From Streptomyces parvulus (lineage in GTDB: Bacteria; Actinomycetota; Actinomycetes; Streptomycetales; Streptomycetaceae): a DNA stretch of 64,000 bases. The position numbers were made by a program, and so were the translations under genes. The stretch lies in assembly GCF_014648855.1 (NCBI RefSeq), contig NZ_BMRX01000005.1, positions 310,001 to 374,000 of the forward strand, read 5' to 3'. This document shows positions 18,471 to 28,050 of this stretch, one piece after another (within the stretch, counting starts at the first letter, position 1; each line of letters starts with the position of its first letter). The notes below the pieces were generated by a model. The model made no database searches. It was not told the DNA's origin and saw only the letters and a list, made by a program, of their open reading frames with translations.

Positions 18471-18558
18471 GAATGCCGGACGTCCTGAGCGGTGGACGCG
18501 CCGGGTGCCACGAGCACCCCGTGCGGCCGGACGTCCGCGATGCGCGCGAACGCGCTGG

Positions 18559-19986
18559 TCAGCCGATCTTCTCCAGCTCCGGATCGCCGTGCCGCTCGGT
18601 GATCCGCGGGTTGCGGCTCTTGAGCACGGCCCAGCCGATGCCGAGGGCGGCGGCCCAGCCGGCCATCACGTACAGGCAGACGCGGGCGTCGGCGTCGTAG
18701 GCGATGAGGCAGGTGACGAAGAGCAGGAAGGCGATGGCGATGTAGGAGCACACCGAACCGCCCGGAGCGGGGAAGGAGGAGGCGGGCAGGCGGCCCGCGA
18801 CGACCTTGCGGCGGTACATGACGTGGCTGACCAGGATCATCAGCCAGGTCCAGATGCCGGCCGCGGTGGCGATGGAGGTGACGTAGCCGAAGGCCTTCTC
18901 CGGGACGACGTAGTTGAGGACCACGCCGATGCCCATGAAGACGACGGAGACGGCGATGCCGAACGCCGGGGTCTTGGTCGACGACAGCCGGCTGAAGACC
19001 TTGGGGGCCTCGCCGTTGTCCGCCAGGGTGCGCAGCATCCGGCCCGTGGAGTACATGCCGGAGTTGCACGAGGACAGGGCGGCGGTGAGCACGACGAAGT
19101 TGACGATGCCCGCGCCGGCCGGGATGCCGATGACGGCGAAGGCCTTCACGAAGGGGCTGACGCCCTCGGCGAACTCGGTCCACTTGACCACCGCCAGGAT
19201 GACGGTGAGGGCGCCCACGTAGAAGAGGGCGATGCGCCAGGGCAGGGTGTTGATCGCCTTGGGGAGGGTCTTCTCGGGGTTCTCCGACTCACCGGCGGTG
19301 ACGCCGACCAGCTCGACGGCGAGGTAGGCGAACATGACGCCCTGGAGGGTCATCAGGGACGAGCCGATGCCGTTGGGGAAGAAGCCGTCGAACTCCCACA
19401 GGTTGGAGACGGCGGCGGTGTCGCCGGCCTGGCTGAAGCCGAGGGTCAGCACGCCGATGCCGATCACGATCATGCCGATGATGGCGGTGACCTTGACCAT
19501 CGAGAACCAGAACTCGATCTCGCCGAAGAGCTTCACCGAGATCAGGTTGGCCACGAACAGCAGCACCAGGAAGACCAGGGCCGACACCCATTGCGGGATG
19601 TCCGGGAACCAGTAGTGGATGTAGATGGCGGCGGCGGTGAGTTCCGCCATGCCGGTGACCACCCACATCAGCCAGTACGTCCAGCCGGTGAAGTAACCGA
19701 AGAAGGGGCCGAGGAACTCGCGCGAGTACTCGGCGAAGGAGCCGGAGACGGGACGGTAGAGCAGGAGCTCGCCGAGCGCCCGCATGATGAAGAAGATGAT
19801 CACGCCCGCGAGGGCGTACATGAGGATGATGCTGGGGCCGGCCTTGGCGATGTTCGCCCCGGCGCCCAGGAAGAGACCGACGCCGATGGCGCCGCCGATC
19901 GCGATCATCTGGACCTGGCGGCTGTTGAGTCCCCGCTCGTAGCCCTCTTCCGGTGCCTTCTCCGTGTCGACCTGCGCAGAGGTCAT
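18559..19986 (-). CDS. Amino-acid permease (APC superfamily, AAT family)
   Basis: 475 residues with about 12 membrane helices. The N-terminus carries GLNSRQVQMIAIGGAIGVGLFLGAG, the AAT family start with the conserved G-x-G-x-G-x-F loop, followed by the second conserved loop SGSFAEYSREFLGPF. Relatives carry Asn, Gln, GABA, Pro or aromatic amino acids; the substrate is not obvious. The ATG at 19986 lies in a frame that continues 21 bases to another ATG; AAAGG ten bases upstream of 19986 is the better match. A 9-bp inverted repeat 204 bp upstream may be a regulatory site. Confidence 0.88.
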   Translation of the reverse strand: MTSAQVDTEKAPEEGYERGLNSRQVQMIAIGGAIGVGLFLGAGANIAKAGPSIILMYALAGVIIFFIMRALGELLLYRPVSGSFAEYSREFLGPFFGYFTGWTYWLMWVVTGMAELTAAAIYIHYWFPDIPQWVSALVFLVLLFVANLISVKLFGEIEFWFSMVKVTAIIGMIVIGIGVLTLGFSQAGDTAAVSNLWEFDGFFPNGIGSSLMTLQGVMFAYLAVELVGVTAGESENPEKTLPKAINTLPWRIALFYVGALTVILAVVKWTEFAEGVSPFVKAFAVIGIPAGAGIVNFVVLTAALSSCNSGMYSTGRMLRTLADNGEAPKVFSRLSSTKTPAFGIAVSVVFMGIGVVLNYVVPEKAFGYVTSIATAAGIWTWLMILVSHVMYRRKVVAGRLPASSFPAPGGSVCSYIAIAFLLFVTCLIAYDADARVCLYVMAGWAAALGIGWAVLKSRNPRITERHGDPELEKIG

Positions 19987-20189
19987 GTGTGATGCGCCTT
20001 TCTCCATGCCGATCCGGACCTTCGGTCGGTCTCGGATCGGGTCGCGATCCCCCCGGATGATGGAGCTGAGCGGGCCTCACATCCCGCTCGGTGCCTGGCC
20101 GGCGGTTGCCGGCTCGGTGGCGCACCCGGCCGAACATTCGGGTGGTGTTCGCCGGGCGGTCGTGAAGATTTACCACGACGACGGCGCTC

Positions 20190-20210
20190 GTCACAGGGGC
20201 GCCCTGTGAC
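20190..20210. promoter_or_regulatory. Inverted repeat upstream of the permease gene
   Basis: GTCACAGGG and CCCTGTGAC are exact complements with a GCG centre. A further GTGTCACACAG follows at 20211-20221. It lies between the permease start (19986) and the DUF2017 stop (20338), and could be an operator or a short terminator; the sequence does not settle which. Confidence 0.45.
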
Positions 20211-20337
20211 GTGTCACACAGGTAGAAGCGGACAAAAGAAGCCCCGGGGGTGCAAAAACGGGCGCGTCTTTGACGGGATCGTTATCCGGATTTGAGGCTC
20301 CGCTGAGCGGGCCCCGAAGGCGGACGAACCGTCGCGT

Positions 20338-20946
20338 TCAGGGCATCAGGGTCGCGACGAGGGACTCCTGGAGCCCGCCGAGCCACAGGTACGCCATCAC
20401 CATCGGCTTGCGCGGGTCCTCGTCCGGGAGCCGGAAGAGGAGGTCGGTGTCGTCCTCGTCGGCGATCTCCAGCCGGGAGCCGATGGCGAGGCGCAGGTCG
20501 TTCAGGGCGCCCAGCCACTGCCGGGACTCCTCGGCCGACAGCTCCAGCAGCGCCGTGCCCTGCCCGGCGGACCGGGAGGTCAGCGCGTCCAGCGCCCGGA
20601 TCACGGCGAGCGCGGTCTCCCGCTTGCCGGCCCGCAGGTCGTTCTCGGTGTACCGGCGGAACTCGGCGGAGGACGCCCGCTGCTCCTCGGCCTCGCGGGC
20701 CTGCGGGGTGCCCTCCGGGTCGCCGTAGGCGTCCGGGAAGAGGCGGCGCAGCACGGGGTCGGCCGGGGGCTCGCTCGGGCCCTCGGCGAACAGCTCCGCG
20801 AGGGGGTCGTCGGAGGCGTCCTCGGCGGGGCCGGGGCCGATCAGCTCCAGCAGCTGGACGGCCAGCGAGCGGATGATGGAGATCTCGACGTCGTCGAGGG
20901 CGACGGCCGCGCCGCCGCCGGGGAGCGGTTCGAACTGTCCTGACAT
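20338..20946 (-). CDS. DUF2017 family protein
   Basis: 202 residues. MSGQFEPLPGGGAAVALDDV and the helical segments EISIIRSLAVQLLELIGPG, then EFRRYTENDLRAGKR, are typical of DUF2017, an actinobacterial family almost always found next to clpS. It has no catalytic signature and is probably cytoplasmic. It is downstream of clpS by 41 bp on the same strand. A link with ClpS and N-degron control is suggested only by this association. Confidence 0.88.
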   Translation of the reverse strand: MSGQFEPLPGGGAAVALDDVEISIIRSLAVQLLELIGPGPAEDASDDPLAELFAEGPSEPPADPVLRRLFPDAYGDPEGTPQAREAEEQRASSAEFRRYTENDLRAGKRETALAVIRALDALTSRSAGQGTALLELSAEESRQWLGALNDLRLAIGSRLEIADEDDTDLLFRLPDEDPRKPMVMAYLWLGGLQESLVATLMP

Positions 20947-20987
20947 GGCGGCGATTCAGCTACTTCCGTCCTGCGGGCGGGCGTGGG

Positions 20988-21305
20988 TCATTTCCGGTCC
21001 TGCTGGAGGGTGGCCCACAGACCGTAGCCGTGCATGGCCTGGACGTCCCGCTCCATCTCCTCGCGCGTGCCGCTGGAGACGACCGCCCTGCCCTTGTGGT
21101 GGACGTCCATCATCAGCTTGGTGGCCTTGTCCTTGGAGTAGCCGAAGTACGACTGGAAGACGTAGGTCACGTAGCTCATGAGGTTGACGGGGTCGTTGTG
21201 CACGATCGTCACCCAGGGCACGTCGGGCTCGGGTACGGCGAAGACCTCCTCCGCCGACTCGGTCTTCTCGATCTCCATGGGTGCGGCTGCCGTCACAGGC
21301 CCCAT
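20988..21305 (-). CDS. clpS: ATP-dependent Clp protease adaptor ClpS
   Basis: 105 residues. [20 protein letters not shown] contains the family hallmark, with the N-end residue binding pocket formed by VxxND and later M and H side chains ([17 protein letters not shown]). It delivers N-degron substrates to ClpA/ClpC. An acidic N-terminal extension ([16 protein letters not shown]) is usual. ATG at 21305, with a second in-frame ATG at 21278. Divergent from pncB, with 109 bp between the starts. Confidence 0.94.
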   Translation of the reverse strand: MGPVTAAAPMEIEKTESAEEVFAVPEPDVPWVTIVHNDPVNLMSYVTYVFQSYFGYSKDKATKLMMDVHHKGRAVVSSGTREEMERDVQAMHGYGLWATLQQDRK

Positions 21306-21414
21306 GCTGCCACCACAGGGGGGCACCCGCACAAACGGGCCCGTGGCCGACGCCACGCGGACCGGCCGGACTTCGAAATCGTCAGAGTGACGAAATGGGG
21401 GTACGATCCGTCGT

Positions 21415-22755
21415 ATGAACACAGCGGACCTTGGGCTGCCGGTCGACGTTCCCTCCACGGCGCTCTTCACCGACCAGTACGAGCTGACCATGCTGCGGGC
21501 CGCCCTGAAGGCGGGCACCGCCGGGCGGCGCAGCGTGTTCGAGGTCTTCACCCGGCGGCTGCCGGACGGGCGGCGCTACGGCGTCGTCGCGGGCACCGGG
21601 CGGGTGCTGGACGCGGTGGAGAACTTCCGCTTCGACGCCGACGTGCTGCGCTTCCTGCGCGAGAAGGACATCGTCGACGAGCCGACGCTGGACTGGCTCG
21701 CCGGGTACCGCTTCGGCGGCGACATCTGGGGCTACCCCGAGGGCGAGGTCTACTTCCCGGGCTCGCCGATCATGCGGGTCGAGGGGACCTTCGGCGAGTG
21801 CGTGCTGCTGGAGACGGTGATCCTCTCCATCCTCAACCACGACTCGGCCATCGCCGCCGCCGCGTCCCGGATGTCCTCGGCCGCCGGGGACCGCCCGCTG
21901 ATCGAGATGGGCGCCCGCCGCACCCACGAGCTGGCCGCGGTCGCCGCCGCCCGCTCCGCCTACGTCGGCGGCTTCGCGACCACCTCCGACCTGGCCGCCG
22001 GCTTCCGCTACAACATCCCCACCGTCGGCACCTCGGCGCACGCCTTCACCCTGCTGCACGACAGCGAGCGCGACGCCTTCCGGGCCCAGGTCGACTCCCT
22101 GGGCCGGGGCACCACGCTCCTGGTGGACACCTACGACGTCGCCGAGGCCGTCCGTACGGCGGTGGAGATCGCCGGGCCCGAGCTGGGCGCCGTGCGCATC
22201 GACTCCGGCGACCTGCTGCTGGTCGCGCACCGGGTGCGCCAGCAGCTGGACGAGTTGGGCGCCACGGAGACGAAGATCGTCGTGACCTCCGACCTGGACG
22301 AGTACGCCATCGCCTCACTGGCGGCGGCGCCCGTGGACGCCTACGGCGTGGGCACGCAGCTGGTGACCGGCTCCGGGCACCCGACGGCGTCGATGGTCTA
22401 CAAGCTGGTCGCCCGCGAGTCCACCGACGGCGGCCCGCTGGTGCCGGTGGCCAAGAAGTCGAGCGGCGGGAAGACGTCGGTCGGCGGACGCAAGTGGGCC
22501 GCCCGGCGGACGGGCGCCGACGGCCACGCGGAGGCCGAGGTGATCGGCACCGGCGCCGTGCCCGCGGACCTCACCGGCCGGCAGCTCCTGGTCGAGCTGG
22601 TCAGGGGCGGTGAGGTGGTCGCCCGCGAACCGCTGGACGCGGCCCGGGACCGGCACGCGGCGGCACGGGCCGGGCTGCCGCTCTCCGCGACGCAGCTCTC
22701 CCGAGGGGAACCCGTCATTCCGACGGAGTACGCGACCGAGGGCTCGGGTAACTAA
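21415..22755 (+). CDS. pncB: Nicotinate phosphoribosyltransferase
   Basis: 446 residues. [18 protein letters not shown] near the N-terminus is the NAPRTase signature, where His replaces Tyr in some relatives; [19 protein letters not shown] and FGVGTQL-like [16 protein letters not shown] complete the active site. It makes nicotinate mononucleotide from nicotinate, PRPP and ATP in NAD salvage. The nicotinamidase gene follows 95 bp downstream on the same strand, so the two form a salvage pair. Confidence 0.93.
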   Translation: MNTADLGLPVDVPSTALFTDQYELTMLRAALKAGTAGRRSVFEVFTRRLPDGRRYGVVAGTGRVLDAVENFRFDADVLRFLREKDIVDEPTLDWLAGYRFGGDIWGYPEGEVYFPGSPIMRVEGTFGECVLLETVILSILNHDSAIAAAASRMSSAAGDRPLIEMGARRTHELAAVAAARSAYVGGFATTSDLAAGFRYNIPTVGTSAHAFTLLHDSERDAFRAQVDSLGRGTTLLVDTYDVAEAVRTAVEIAGPELGAVRIDSGDLLLVAHRVRQQLDELGATETKIVVTSDLDEYAIASLAAAPVDAYGVGTQLVTGSGHPTASMVYKLVARESTDGGPLVPVAKKSSGGKTSVGGRKWAARRTGADGHAEAEVIGTGAVPADLTGRQLLVELVRGGEVVAREPLDAARDRHAAARAGLPLSATQLSRGEPVIPTEYATEGSGN

Positions 22756-22850
22756 AGCTGGTACGGACCGCAGACCCACGCACCACCCGCCCCCCACAGG
22801 CCTCCAGCCCCCACCGACCCCGCAATCGACCCAGTCGAAGGACACCGACC

Positions 22851-23438
22851 ATGCGCCGCGCCTTGATCGTCGTTGACGTGCAGAACGACTTCTGCGAGGG
22901 GGGCAGCCTCGCGGTGTCCGGCGGTGCCGACGTGGCCGCCGCGATCACCGAGCTGATCGGGCAGGCGCCCGCCGGCTACCGCCACGTCGTGGCCACCCGC
23001 GACCACCACATCGCGCCGGGCGGCCACTTCGCCGACAACCCGGACTACGTCCACTCCTGGCCGGCGCACTGCGTCGCCGGCACCGAGGGGGTCGGCTTCC
23101 ACCCGAACTTCGCGCCGGCCGTCGCCTCGGGCGCCATAGACGCCGTCTTCGACAAGGGCGCCTACTCGGCGGCCTACAGCGGCTTCGAGGGCACCGACGA
23201 GAACGGCACGACGCTCGCCGACTGGCTGCGCGGCCGGGAGATCGACGAGGTCGACGTGGTGGGCATCGCCACCGACCACTGCGTGCGGGCCACCGCACTG
23301 GACGCCGCCCGCGAGGGCTTCCGCACCCAGGTGCTGCTCGACCTGACCGCCGGGGTGGCCCCGGAGACCACCGAGCGGGCACTGGAGGAGCTACTGGAGG
23401 CGGGCGTGGAGCTGTCCGGGAAGCCGGTCGTCCAGTAG
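22851..23438 (+). CDS. pncA: Nicotinamidase (isochorismatase family)
   Basis: 195 residues. The catalytic triad is visible: Asp in VVDVQNDF, Lys in FDKGAYSAAYSGF and Cys in ATDHCVRATALD. HVVATRDHHIAPGGHF supplies metal-site residues of the nicotinamidase branch. It hydrolyses nicotinamide to nicotinate, the substrate of the upstream pncB. The ATG at 22851 follows a region with AAGGACACC. Convergent with the small gene at 23464. Confidence 0.93.
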   Translation: MRRALIVVDVQNDFCEGGSLAVSGGADVAAAITELIGQAPAGYRHVVATRDHHIAPGGHFADNPDYVHSWPAHCVAGTEGVGFHPNFAPAVASGAIDAVFDKGAYSAAYSGFEGTDENGTTLADWLRGREIDEVDVVGIATDHCVRATALDAAREGFRTQVLLDLTAGVAPETTERALEELLEAGVELSGKPVVQ

Positions 23439-23463
23439 CCCGGACCGGAGCGGCGCCGGGGCG

Positions 23464-23805
23464 CTACGCCTGTGCCGTCGGGCGTCTGAGCAGGGCCCGG
23501 ACGGGGTGCCACAGCTCCTGGACCAGGTCCGGTGCGGCCGCCACCCCGGCGACCGGCGCCGTGCGCCATATCAGGCCGTCCGGGTGGTGCAGGACCGCCG
23601 TGACCTCGTCCGGGGTCGGCGGGGCCGCGTTGCCCCGCAGGTAGACCGCGCGCAGCCCCAGGTTGCGCAGCCTGGTCAGGGCGCGCGCCCGGTTGTGGGC
23701 GTGGACGAGAAAGCGCACGCTGCCCTCCGGGGCGGTGGGGCTGGGCAGGTTCAGTGCCACCACCACCGTGCCGTTCGGCAGCTTGCAGAAGCCTCCTGCG
23801 GCCAT
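23464..23805 (-). CDS. Conserved hypothetical protein
   Basis: 113 residues. VRFLVHAHNRARALTRLRNL and LRAVYLRGNAAPPTPDEVTA suggest a small alpha/beta fold with basic helices; no known domain is recognised. The start MAAGGFCKLPNGTVVVALNL has an in-frame ATG at 23805. Neither an anchor nor a signal peptide is seen. It is convergent with pncA (25 bp) and upstream of the M6 protease terminator region on the same strand, but the spacing makes an operon unlikely. Function unknown. Confidence 0.7.
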   Translation of the reverse strand: MAAGGFCKLPNGTVVVALNLPSPTAPEGSVRFLVHAHNRARALTRLRNLGLRAVYLRGNAAPPTPDEVTAVLHHPDGLIWRTAPVAGVAAAPDLVQELWHPVRALLRRPTAQA

Positions 23806-23893
23806 GCGGTCATACCCCCGTGTCAGCCGGTGTCGGTCCGGGCGTCGGGCCCGGTGTCAATAAGAGAACCACAGGACGCACCTAAACACGGAT

Positions 23894-23923
23894 CGGCGGT
23901 GACCCGCCAGGGGGTCACCGCCG
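23894..23923 (-). terminator. Hairpin after the M6 protease gene
   Basis: CGGCGGTGACC and its exact complement form an 11-bp stem with an 8-base loop, 28 bp past the protease stop. Confidence 0.7.
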
Positions 23924-23951
23924 AACACCGTCTGACCTGCACTAATGCCGT

Positions 23952-26297
23952 TTACCTACCTGCGGAGCCCACTTCCAGCTCGATCGTCGAGCCGTCCTTG
24001 GCCTCCTTCAGGATCTTGATCTTCGTGTTGGTGTCAGTGATCTTGACACCGCCGGTGGGGTTCGCCGGGTCGTAGTAGGTGTTCGTGCGGTCGTTGAAGA
24101 CCGAGACGCCCTTCGAGCCCGGGATGTACTTCGCGACGTCCGCCTGGTGCAGCGTCATGCCGTCCGTCTTGTAGAGGCTGAACGGCGAGTCGTACGCCTG
24201 GATGCGGTTGCGCATCAGGGTGCCGTCCTTCCACTTCAGCGCGGTCGGGTGCGAGTCGATCGGCAGGACCAGACCGGCGCCGGGGTGCTGGCTGGTGTTG
24301 TTGTCCGCCTGGGAGGTGTCCCACTTCCAGATCAGCAGGCCGTTCTGGTACGCGTAGTGCTCGACCCAGTTCGGGCGCTCCGAGAAGCCGAAGTTGTACG
24401 GGCCGGTCTTCAGCGTCTTGTCGAACGACTCGTACTGGCGGTTCTCCGCGATGTAGTACTGCGCGTAGTCCTTGGTGAAGGACGCGCCCACCCGGGAGAA
24501 GCCCTTGGCGGTCCAAGCGGCGTCCGCGGTCTCGGCGTTGTCGGTGAAGAGCGCCTGGCCGTCGGCCGTCACCGTGATCGCGTCGGCCGCGAAGCCCTTC
24601 TGGGCCACCCCGCCGTCGGTCTGGTAGCGGAAGCGGAGGTCGATCTTCTTGCCGGCGTAGGCGTCCAGCGGGTAGGCGAGCTTCCCGTAGGCGTCCACGG
24701 TGCCGCTCAGGGCCGGCTTGTCGCTGCCGTCACGCTGGATCGGCTGGCCGTCGAACGTGCCGTCGAGCGCCGTCCAGTTGGCGCCGCCGTCGGTCGACGC
24801 CTCGGCGTAGAGGAAGTCGTAGTCGGCCTCGATGTCGTACCAGCCGTCCAGGGTGAGGGCGGCGGCGGACTTGCCGGTGAGGTCGACGCTGCGGGTCAGC
24901 GTGTTCCGGAGGTCGTCACCGCTGCCGCTCCACCACTGGGTCTTGCCCTCGGCGGGAGCGACGATCTCGGTGGTGACCGCCTTCTTCGGCAGCTCCACGA
25001 CCAGGCCCTGCTTGTGCTTGGTGTTGTACTCGGCCAGGCCCAGCTTGTGCCAGGAGCTGACGCCCGCCTTGGCGGTGTCGTAGTTCAGCCAGCCCAGCTG
25101 GAGCTTGTCCCAGGCGTTCATGTCGCCGGGCAGGTCGCCGATCTCGTTGCGGCCGGTGCCGAGCCACGAGCCGGACGACATCAGCGTCCAGAAGCCGGTG
25201 GAGTTGTCGCCGCCGGCCGTGTCGTAGTGGTCCGGCAGGCCGAGGTCGTGGCCGTACTCGTGGGCGTAGACGCCGAGTCCGCCGTTCTCCGGCTGGATGG
25301 TGTAGTCGCCGACCCAGACGCCGGTGTCGCCGATCTGGGTGCCGCCGAGCTTGTTGTCGGCCGGGCCGGTGGCGCCGGCGTCGGTGCCGAAGGCGTACCA
25401 GCGGTGGGCCCAGATGGCGTCCTCGCCCTGGGCGCCGCCGCCCGCGGACTCGTCCTCGCCCGCGTGCACGATCTGGAAGTGGTCGATGTAACCGTCGGGC
25501 TCGTTGAAGTCGCCGTCGCCGTCGAAGTCGTAACGGTCCCACTGGTCGTACTGGGCCAGCTGCGCCTTGATCTGGGCGTCGGCCCGGCCGGCCGCCTCCT
25601 GGTCGGCGACCCATGCGGTGACGCCGTCCTGCACCGCGAACCAGGCGCAGTTGTCCGGGTCGCACTTGTTGGAGCCGTAGCGGGCCTCGTTGTAGGGGAC
25701 CTTGACCCAGTCGGAGACCTCGCCGTCGACCGAGTAGCGGCCGGAGGACTGCTTCTCGTAGTACGTCTTGACCGAGTTGACGCCCTCGCCGGAACCGAAG
25801 TACAGGTCCTGGAAGTGCTCCTGGTTGTAGTCCTCCTTCCAGGCCGTGGAGTTGTCGTCCTTGCGCTTCGGCTTGGCGATCTTGTTGTGGAGCGGCCCGG
25901 GGGTACCGCCGTAGCGGCTGTCCACCTTGTCACCGAACTCGACCAGGATGGTGAAGATCTTGTCGGTCTTCTCCCGGCCCAGCTCGACGTACTTGGCGTC
26001 GCCCTTCTTGCTCTTCAGCTGGACGACGTTGGAGCCGTCCTTCTTCTTCACCGAGGCCTTGCCGGATATGACCTGGTTGAGGGCCTCCTCACGCTGGGCG
26101 GCCTGAGTGTCGCTCAGCGGGCCCTTGAGGTCGTGGGAGCGTCCGGTCTTGTCCGGGCTCGGGTCTTGGCGGTTCACGGCGTCCGGCCGGGACGGCGAGT
26201 CCGCCTGCGCGACGCCGGCCGCCGAGAGCGTCGCGGTCGCCGCGGCGAGTGCGACGGTGGTCGCCGCCGTTCTGAACGTCCAGGATCTGCTGGTCAC
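23952..26297 (-). CDS. Secreted M6-family metalloprotease (immune inhibitor A-like)
   Basis: 781 residues from the GTG at 26297, which has GGGGGAGG upstream. An in-frame ATG at 26372 would add a non-signal-like extension. The N-terminus is a signal peptide (TAATTVALAAATATLSAAGVAQA). The zinc site is HEYGHDLGLPDHYD (H346, E347, H350 in this numbering), M6 type. The C-terminal half carries beta-sandwich carbohydrate-binding/MAM-like sequence (ALTLDGWYDIEADYDFLYAE, FTDNAETADAAWTAKGF). The propeptide region is Lys/Asp-rich. It degrades proteins outside the cell. Confidence 0.93.
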   Translation of the reverse strand: MTSRSWTFRTAATTVALAAATATLSAAGVAQADSPSRPDAVNRQDPSPDKTGRSHDLKGPLSDTQAAQREEALNQVISGKASVKKKDGSNVVQLKSKKGDAKYVELGREKTDKIFTILVEFGDKVDSRYGGTPGPLHNKIAKPKRKDDNSTAWKEDYNQEHFQDLYFGSGEGVNSVKTYYEKQSSGRYSVDGEVSDWVKVPYNEARYGSNKCDPDNCAWFAVQDGVTAWVADQEAAGRADAQIKAQLAQYDQWDRYDFDGDGDFNEPDGYIDHFQIVHAGEDESAGGGAQGEDAIWAHRWYAFGTDAGATGPADNKLGGTQIGDTGVWVGDYTIQPENGGLGVYAHEYGHDLGLPDHYDTAGGDNSTGFWTLMSSGSWLGTGRNEIGDLPGDMNAWDKLQLGWLNYDTAKAGVSSWHKLGLAEYNTKHKQGLVVELPKKAVTTEIVAPAEGKTQWWSGSGDDLRNTLTRSVDLTGKSAAALTLDGWYDIEADYDFLYAEASTDGGANWTALDGTFDGQPIQRDGSDKPALSGTVDAYGKLAYPLDAYAGKKIDLRFRYQTDGGVAQKGFAADAITVTADGQALFTDNAETADAAWTAKGFSRVGASFTKDYAQYYIAENRQYESFDKTLKTGPYNFGFSERPNWVEHYAYQNGLLIWKWDTSQADNNTSQHPGAGLVLPIDSHPTALKWKDGTLMRNRIQAYDSPFSLYKTDGMTLHQADVAKYIPGSKGVSVFNDRTNTYYDPANPTGGVKITDTNTKIKILKEAKDGSTIELEVGSAGR

Positions 26298-26691
26298 TTG
26301 AGTTCCTCCCCCGCGTCCACGCGCGCGGATGGGGGGACAAGGACAGAGCAAAGTCCGCGCACACGTGCTCAACGCGTGTAGTCAAGTGACGACATTTGAC
26401 TAGAGGTTCACCAGAAAAGACAGACCTTGACTTGAGCAGAACAAGTGCACTATGCGGAGGCCTGGTTCGCTTTGCGGACACCGGATCACGGTCCACGGGC
26501 GCGCGGTGCCGTCCACCTTTCGGACGCCATGAATCCGTGCGCCCCCCGTGCATCGGCCGTGCCGGTCGGGCTGCGCTTACTGCCGGTTCCACTCGGGCAC
26601 ACAGCGGGTTAGAGTCGCTTGGCTCAACGCCCGGAAGCCGGCGGACAGCCAGGCCCACAGCCCGTCCCACCCCCAGTCTTCCGAGGACACG
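26298..26691. promoter_or_regulatory. 394-bp divergent regulatory region (M6 protease / small membrane protein)
   Basis: No credible gene is seen here. TTGACT at 26427-26432 and TATGCG at 26451-26456 with an 18-bp spacer form a candidate rightward promoter. The region is less GC-rich than its flanks near 26380-26450 (TCAAGTGACGACATTTGACT), which fits regulatory DNA. On the minus side only the ribosome site of the protease is clear. Confidence 0.45.
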
Positions 26692-26982
26692 ATGGCCATG
26701 CCCCGTCCGACTGCCGCACAGTTCGCCTACGGTTCGTGCACCGTGATCTTCTCGACCTTCGCCATGCTGCTGCTGTCCCGGACGAGTTCGGGACCCGGCG
26801 TGGCCGTCATCGCCGTCGCGGCGCTCGCCCTCGGGCTGCTGGTCGCCATGACGGTCCCCCAGCCCAGGACGCGCACGGCGAGCACCGTGGCGGCCCGCGG
26901 GCCCGCCGCGGACCGGGCGCCGGTGCCGGCGGCCCGGATCTCCGCGGGGGCGGGCGAGTCGGCGCGGGGACGCGCCGCGTAG
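26692..26982 (+). CDS. Small membrane protein of unknown function
   Basis: 96 residues. Two membrane helices near the N-terminus (FAYGSCTVIFSTFAMLLLSR and VAVIAVAALALGLLVAMTV) are followed by an Arg/Ala/Pro-rich cytoplasmic tail. The ATG at 26692 is preceded by GAGGA; another ATG follows two codons later. No family recognised. It is convergent with the RDD gene (21 bp between stops). Confidence 0.65.
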   Translation: MAMPRPTAAQFAYGSCTVIFSTFAMLLLSRTSSGPGVAVIAVAALALGLLVAMTVPQPRTRTASTVAARGPAADRAPVPAARISAGAGESARGRAA

Positions 26983-27003
26983 CCCGGCCTGAGGGGCGGG
27001 CGG

Positions 27004-27798
27004 TCAGCGGGTGCTGACCACCACCGTCTTGGCGGCCTTGTCGTGCAGGCCCTGTTTGTAGGGCCGGTCGAAGAAGCTCCAGCCGCCCGCGATGATCGTC
27101 CACACGCAGGCGCAGCAGAACGCGAACGGGATCCACAGCACCAGGGCGCGGATCAGCGACGTCTGCACCGAGGGCGTCGCTCCGTTGTCCAGGTTGGCCA
27201 CGCGCATCCCGAGCCACTTCTTGCCCAGGGTCTGGCCCGTCCTGCTGATCATGAAGGTGTCGTAGCCGATGTAGAGCACGGCGGCGATCACGGACTGCCA
27301 GAGCGAGTTGCCGACCTCGATGTCCTCGCCGTCCACCTGGTACTCCTGGACGTTGAACGCCCAGCTGAGCAGCCAGACCACGATCCCCACCAGGATCATG
27401 TCGATGATCCGCGCGAGCGTGCGGCGGCCGCTGTCGGCGAGCGGGGGCATCCCGGCGAGCGGGTCGCCGGGGGCGCCGGCACCGCCGTAGGGGTCACCGC
27501 CGTAGGGACCTCCGCCACCGGGGGGCGGGCCACCGTAGGGACCTCCGCCACCGGGGGGCGGGGCACCGTAGGGACCTCCGCCACCGGGAGGCTGCGCACC
27601 GTACGGGCCGCCTCCGCCGGGGGGCGGGACACCTTGGGAGCCGCCCGCGCCGGGCGGTGGCGGGCTGTCGTACGGCGAGCCCGTGCCGCCCTCGCCGGGA
27701 CCGGGCTCCGGGCCCGGCCCGGGGGACGGCGGGGGCTTCCTGAACGGGTCGTCTTCCGGCGGCTGCCCGCCGGATCCGGGGGGCGGTTCGCTGCTCAT
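27004..27798 (-). CDS. RDD family membrane protein with Pro/Gly repeat N-terminus
   Basis: 264 residues. The first ~115 residues are Pro/Gly-rich, with several tandem copies of an 11-residue unit built on PPGGGGPYG. The rest is an RDD domain: GRRTLARIIDMILVGIVVWL with Arg and Asp at the start of a helix, then SRTGQTLGKKWLGMRVANLD (the conserved GQTxGK), and a final helix pair. RDD proteins are implicated in ion transport or exchange. A second RDD gene lies 252 bp upstream on the same strand. The repeat tract (about 27497-27620) may vary in length between strains. Confidence 0.88.
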   Translation of the reverse strand: MSSEPPPGSGGQPPEDDPFRKPPPSPGPGPEPGPGEGGTGSPYDSPPPPGAGGSQGVPPPGGGGPYGAQPPGGGGPYGAPPPGGGGPYGGPPPGGGGPYGGDPYGGAGAPGDPLAGMPPLADSGRRTLARIIDMILVGIVVWLLSWAFNVQEYQVDGEDIEVGNSLWQSVIAAVLYIGYDTFMISRTGQTLGKKWLGMRVANLDNGATPSVQTSLIRALVLWIPFAFCCACVWTIIAGGWSFFDRPYKQGLHDKAAKTVVVSTR

Positions 27799-27914
27799 GT
27801 CCCGAGTCGAACTCGGACTCTCTCTCCCCGCATCCGGCGAGCGGCCGTCCGGAGTACGCGTTCGGGGGCGGGGCCGAAGGGTTCGTCTTCGGGTGCGGGT
27901 GCGTCGTGGCCGGT

Positions 27915-27984
27915 CGCGCAGTTCCCCGCGCCCCTTCGGGGCACGTCCAGTGCATGTCCCTCAAGGGGCGCGGGGAACTGCGCG
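27915..27984. repeat. 22-bp inverted repeat, Streptomyces-type intergenic palindrome
   Basis: The arm CGCGCAGTTCCCCGCGCCCC plus TT (27915-27936) has its exact complement at 27963-27984, with a 26-bp centre. The element contains the GGGGCGCGGGGAACTGCGCG sequence seen widely between Streptomyces genes. It could act as a terminator for the RDD gene upstream (28051-29490). Confidence 0.65.
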
Positions 27985-28050
27985 AGCAACCACCGCGCAC
28001 CCGCACCCGGCACGCGACAGGACCCCCCGCCCCTCCCCCGCCCCTCCCAG

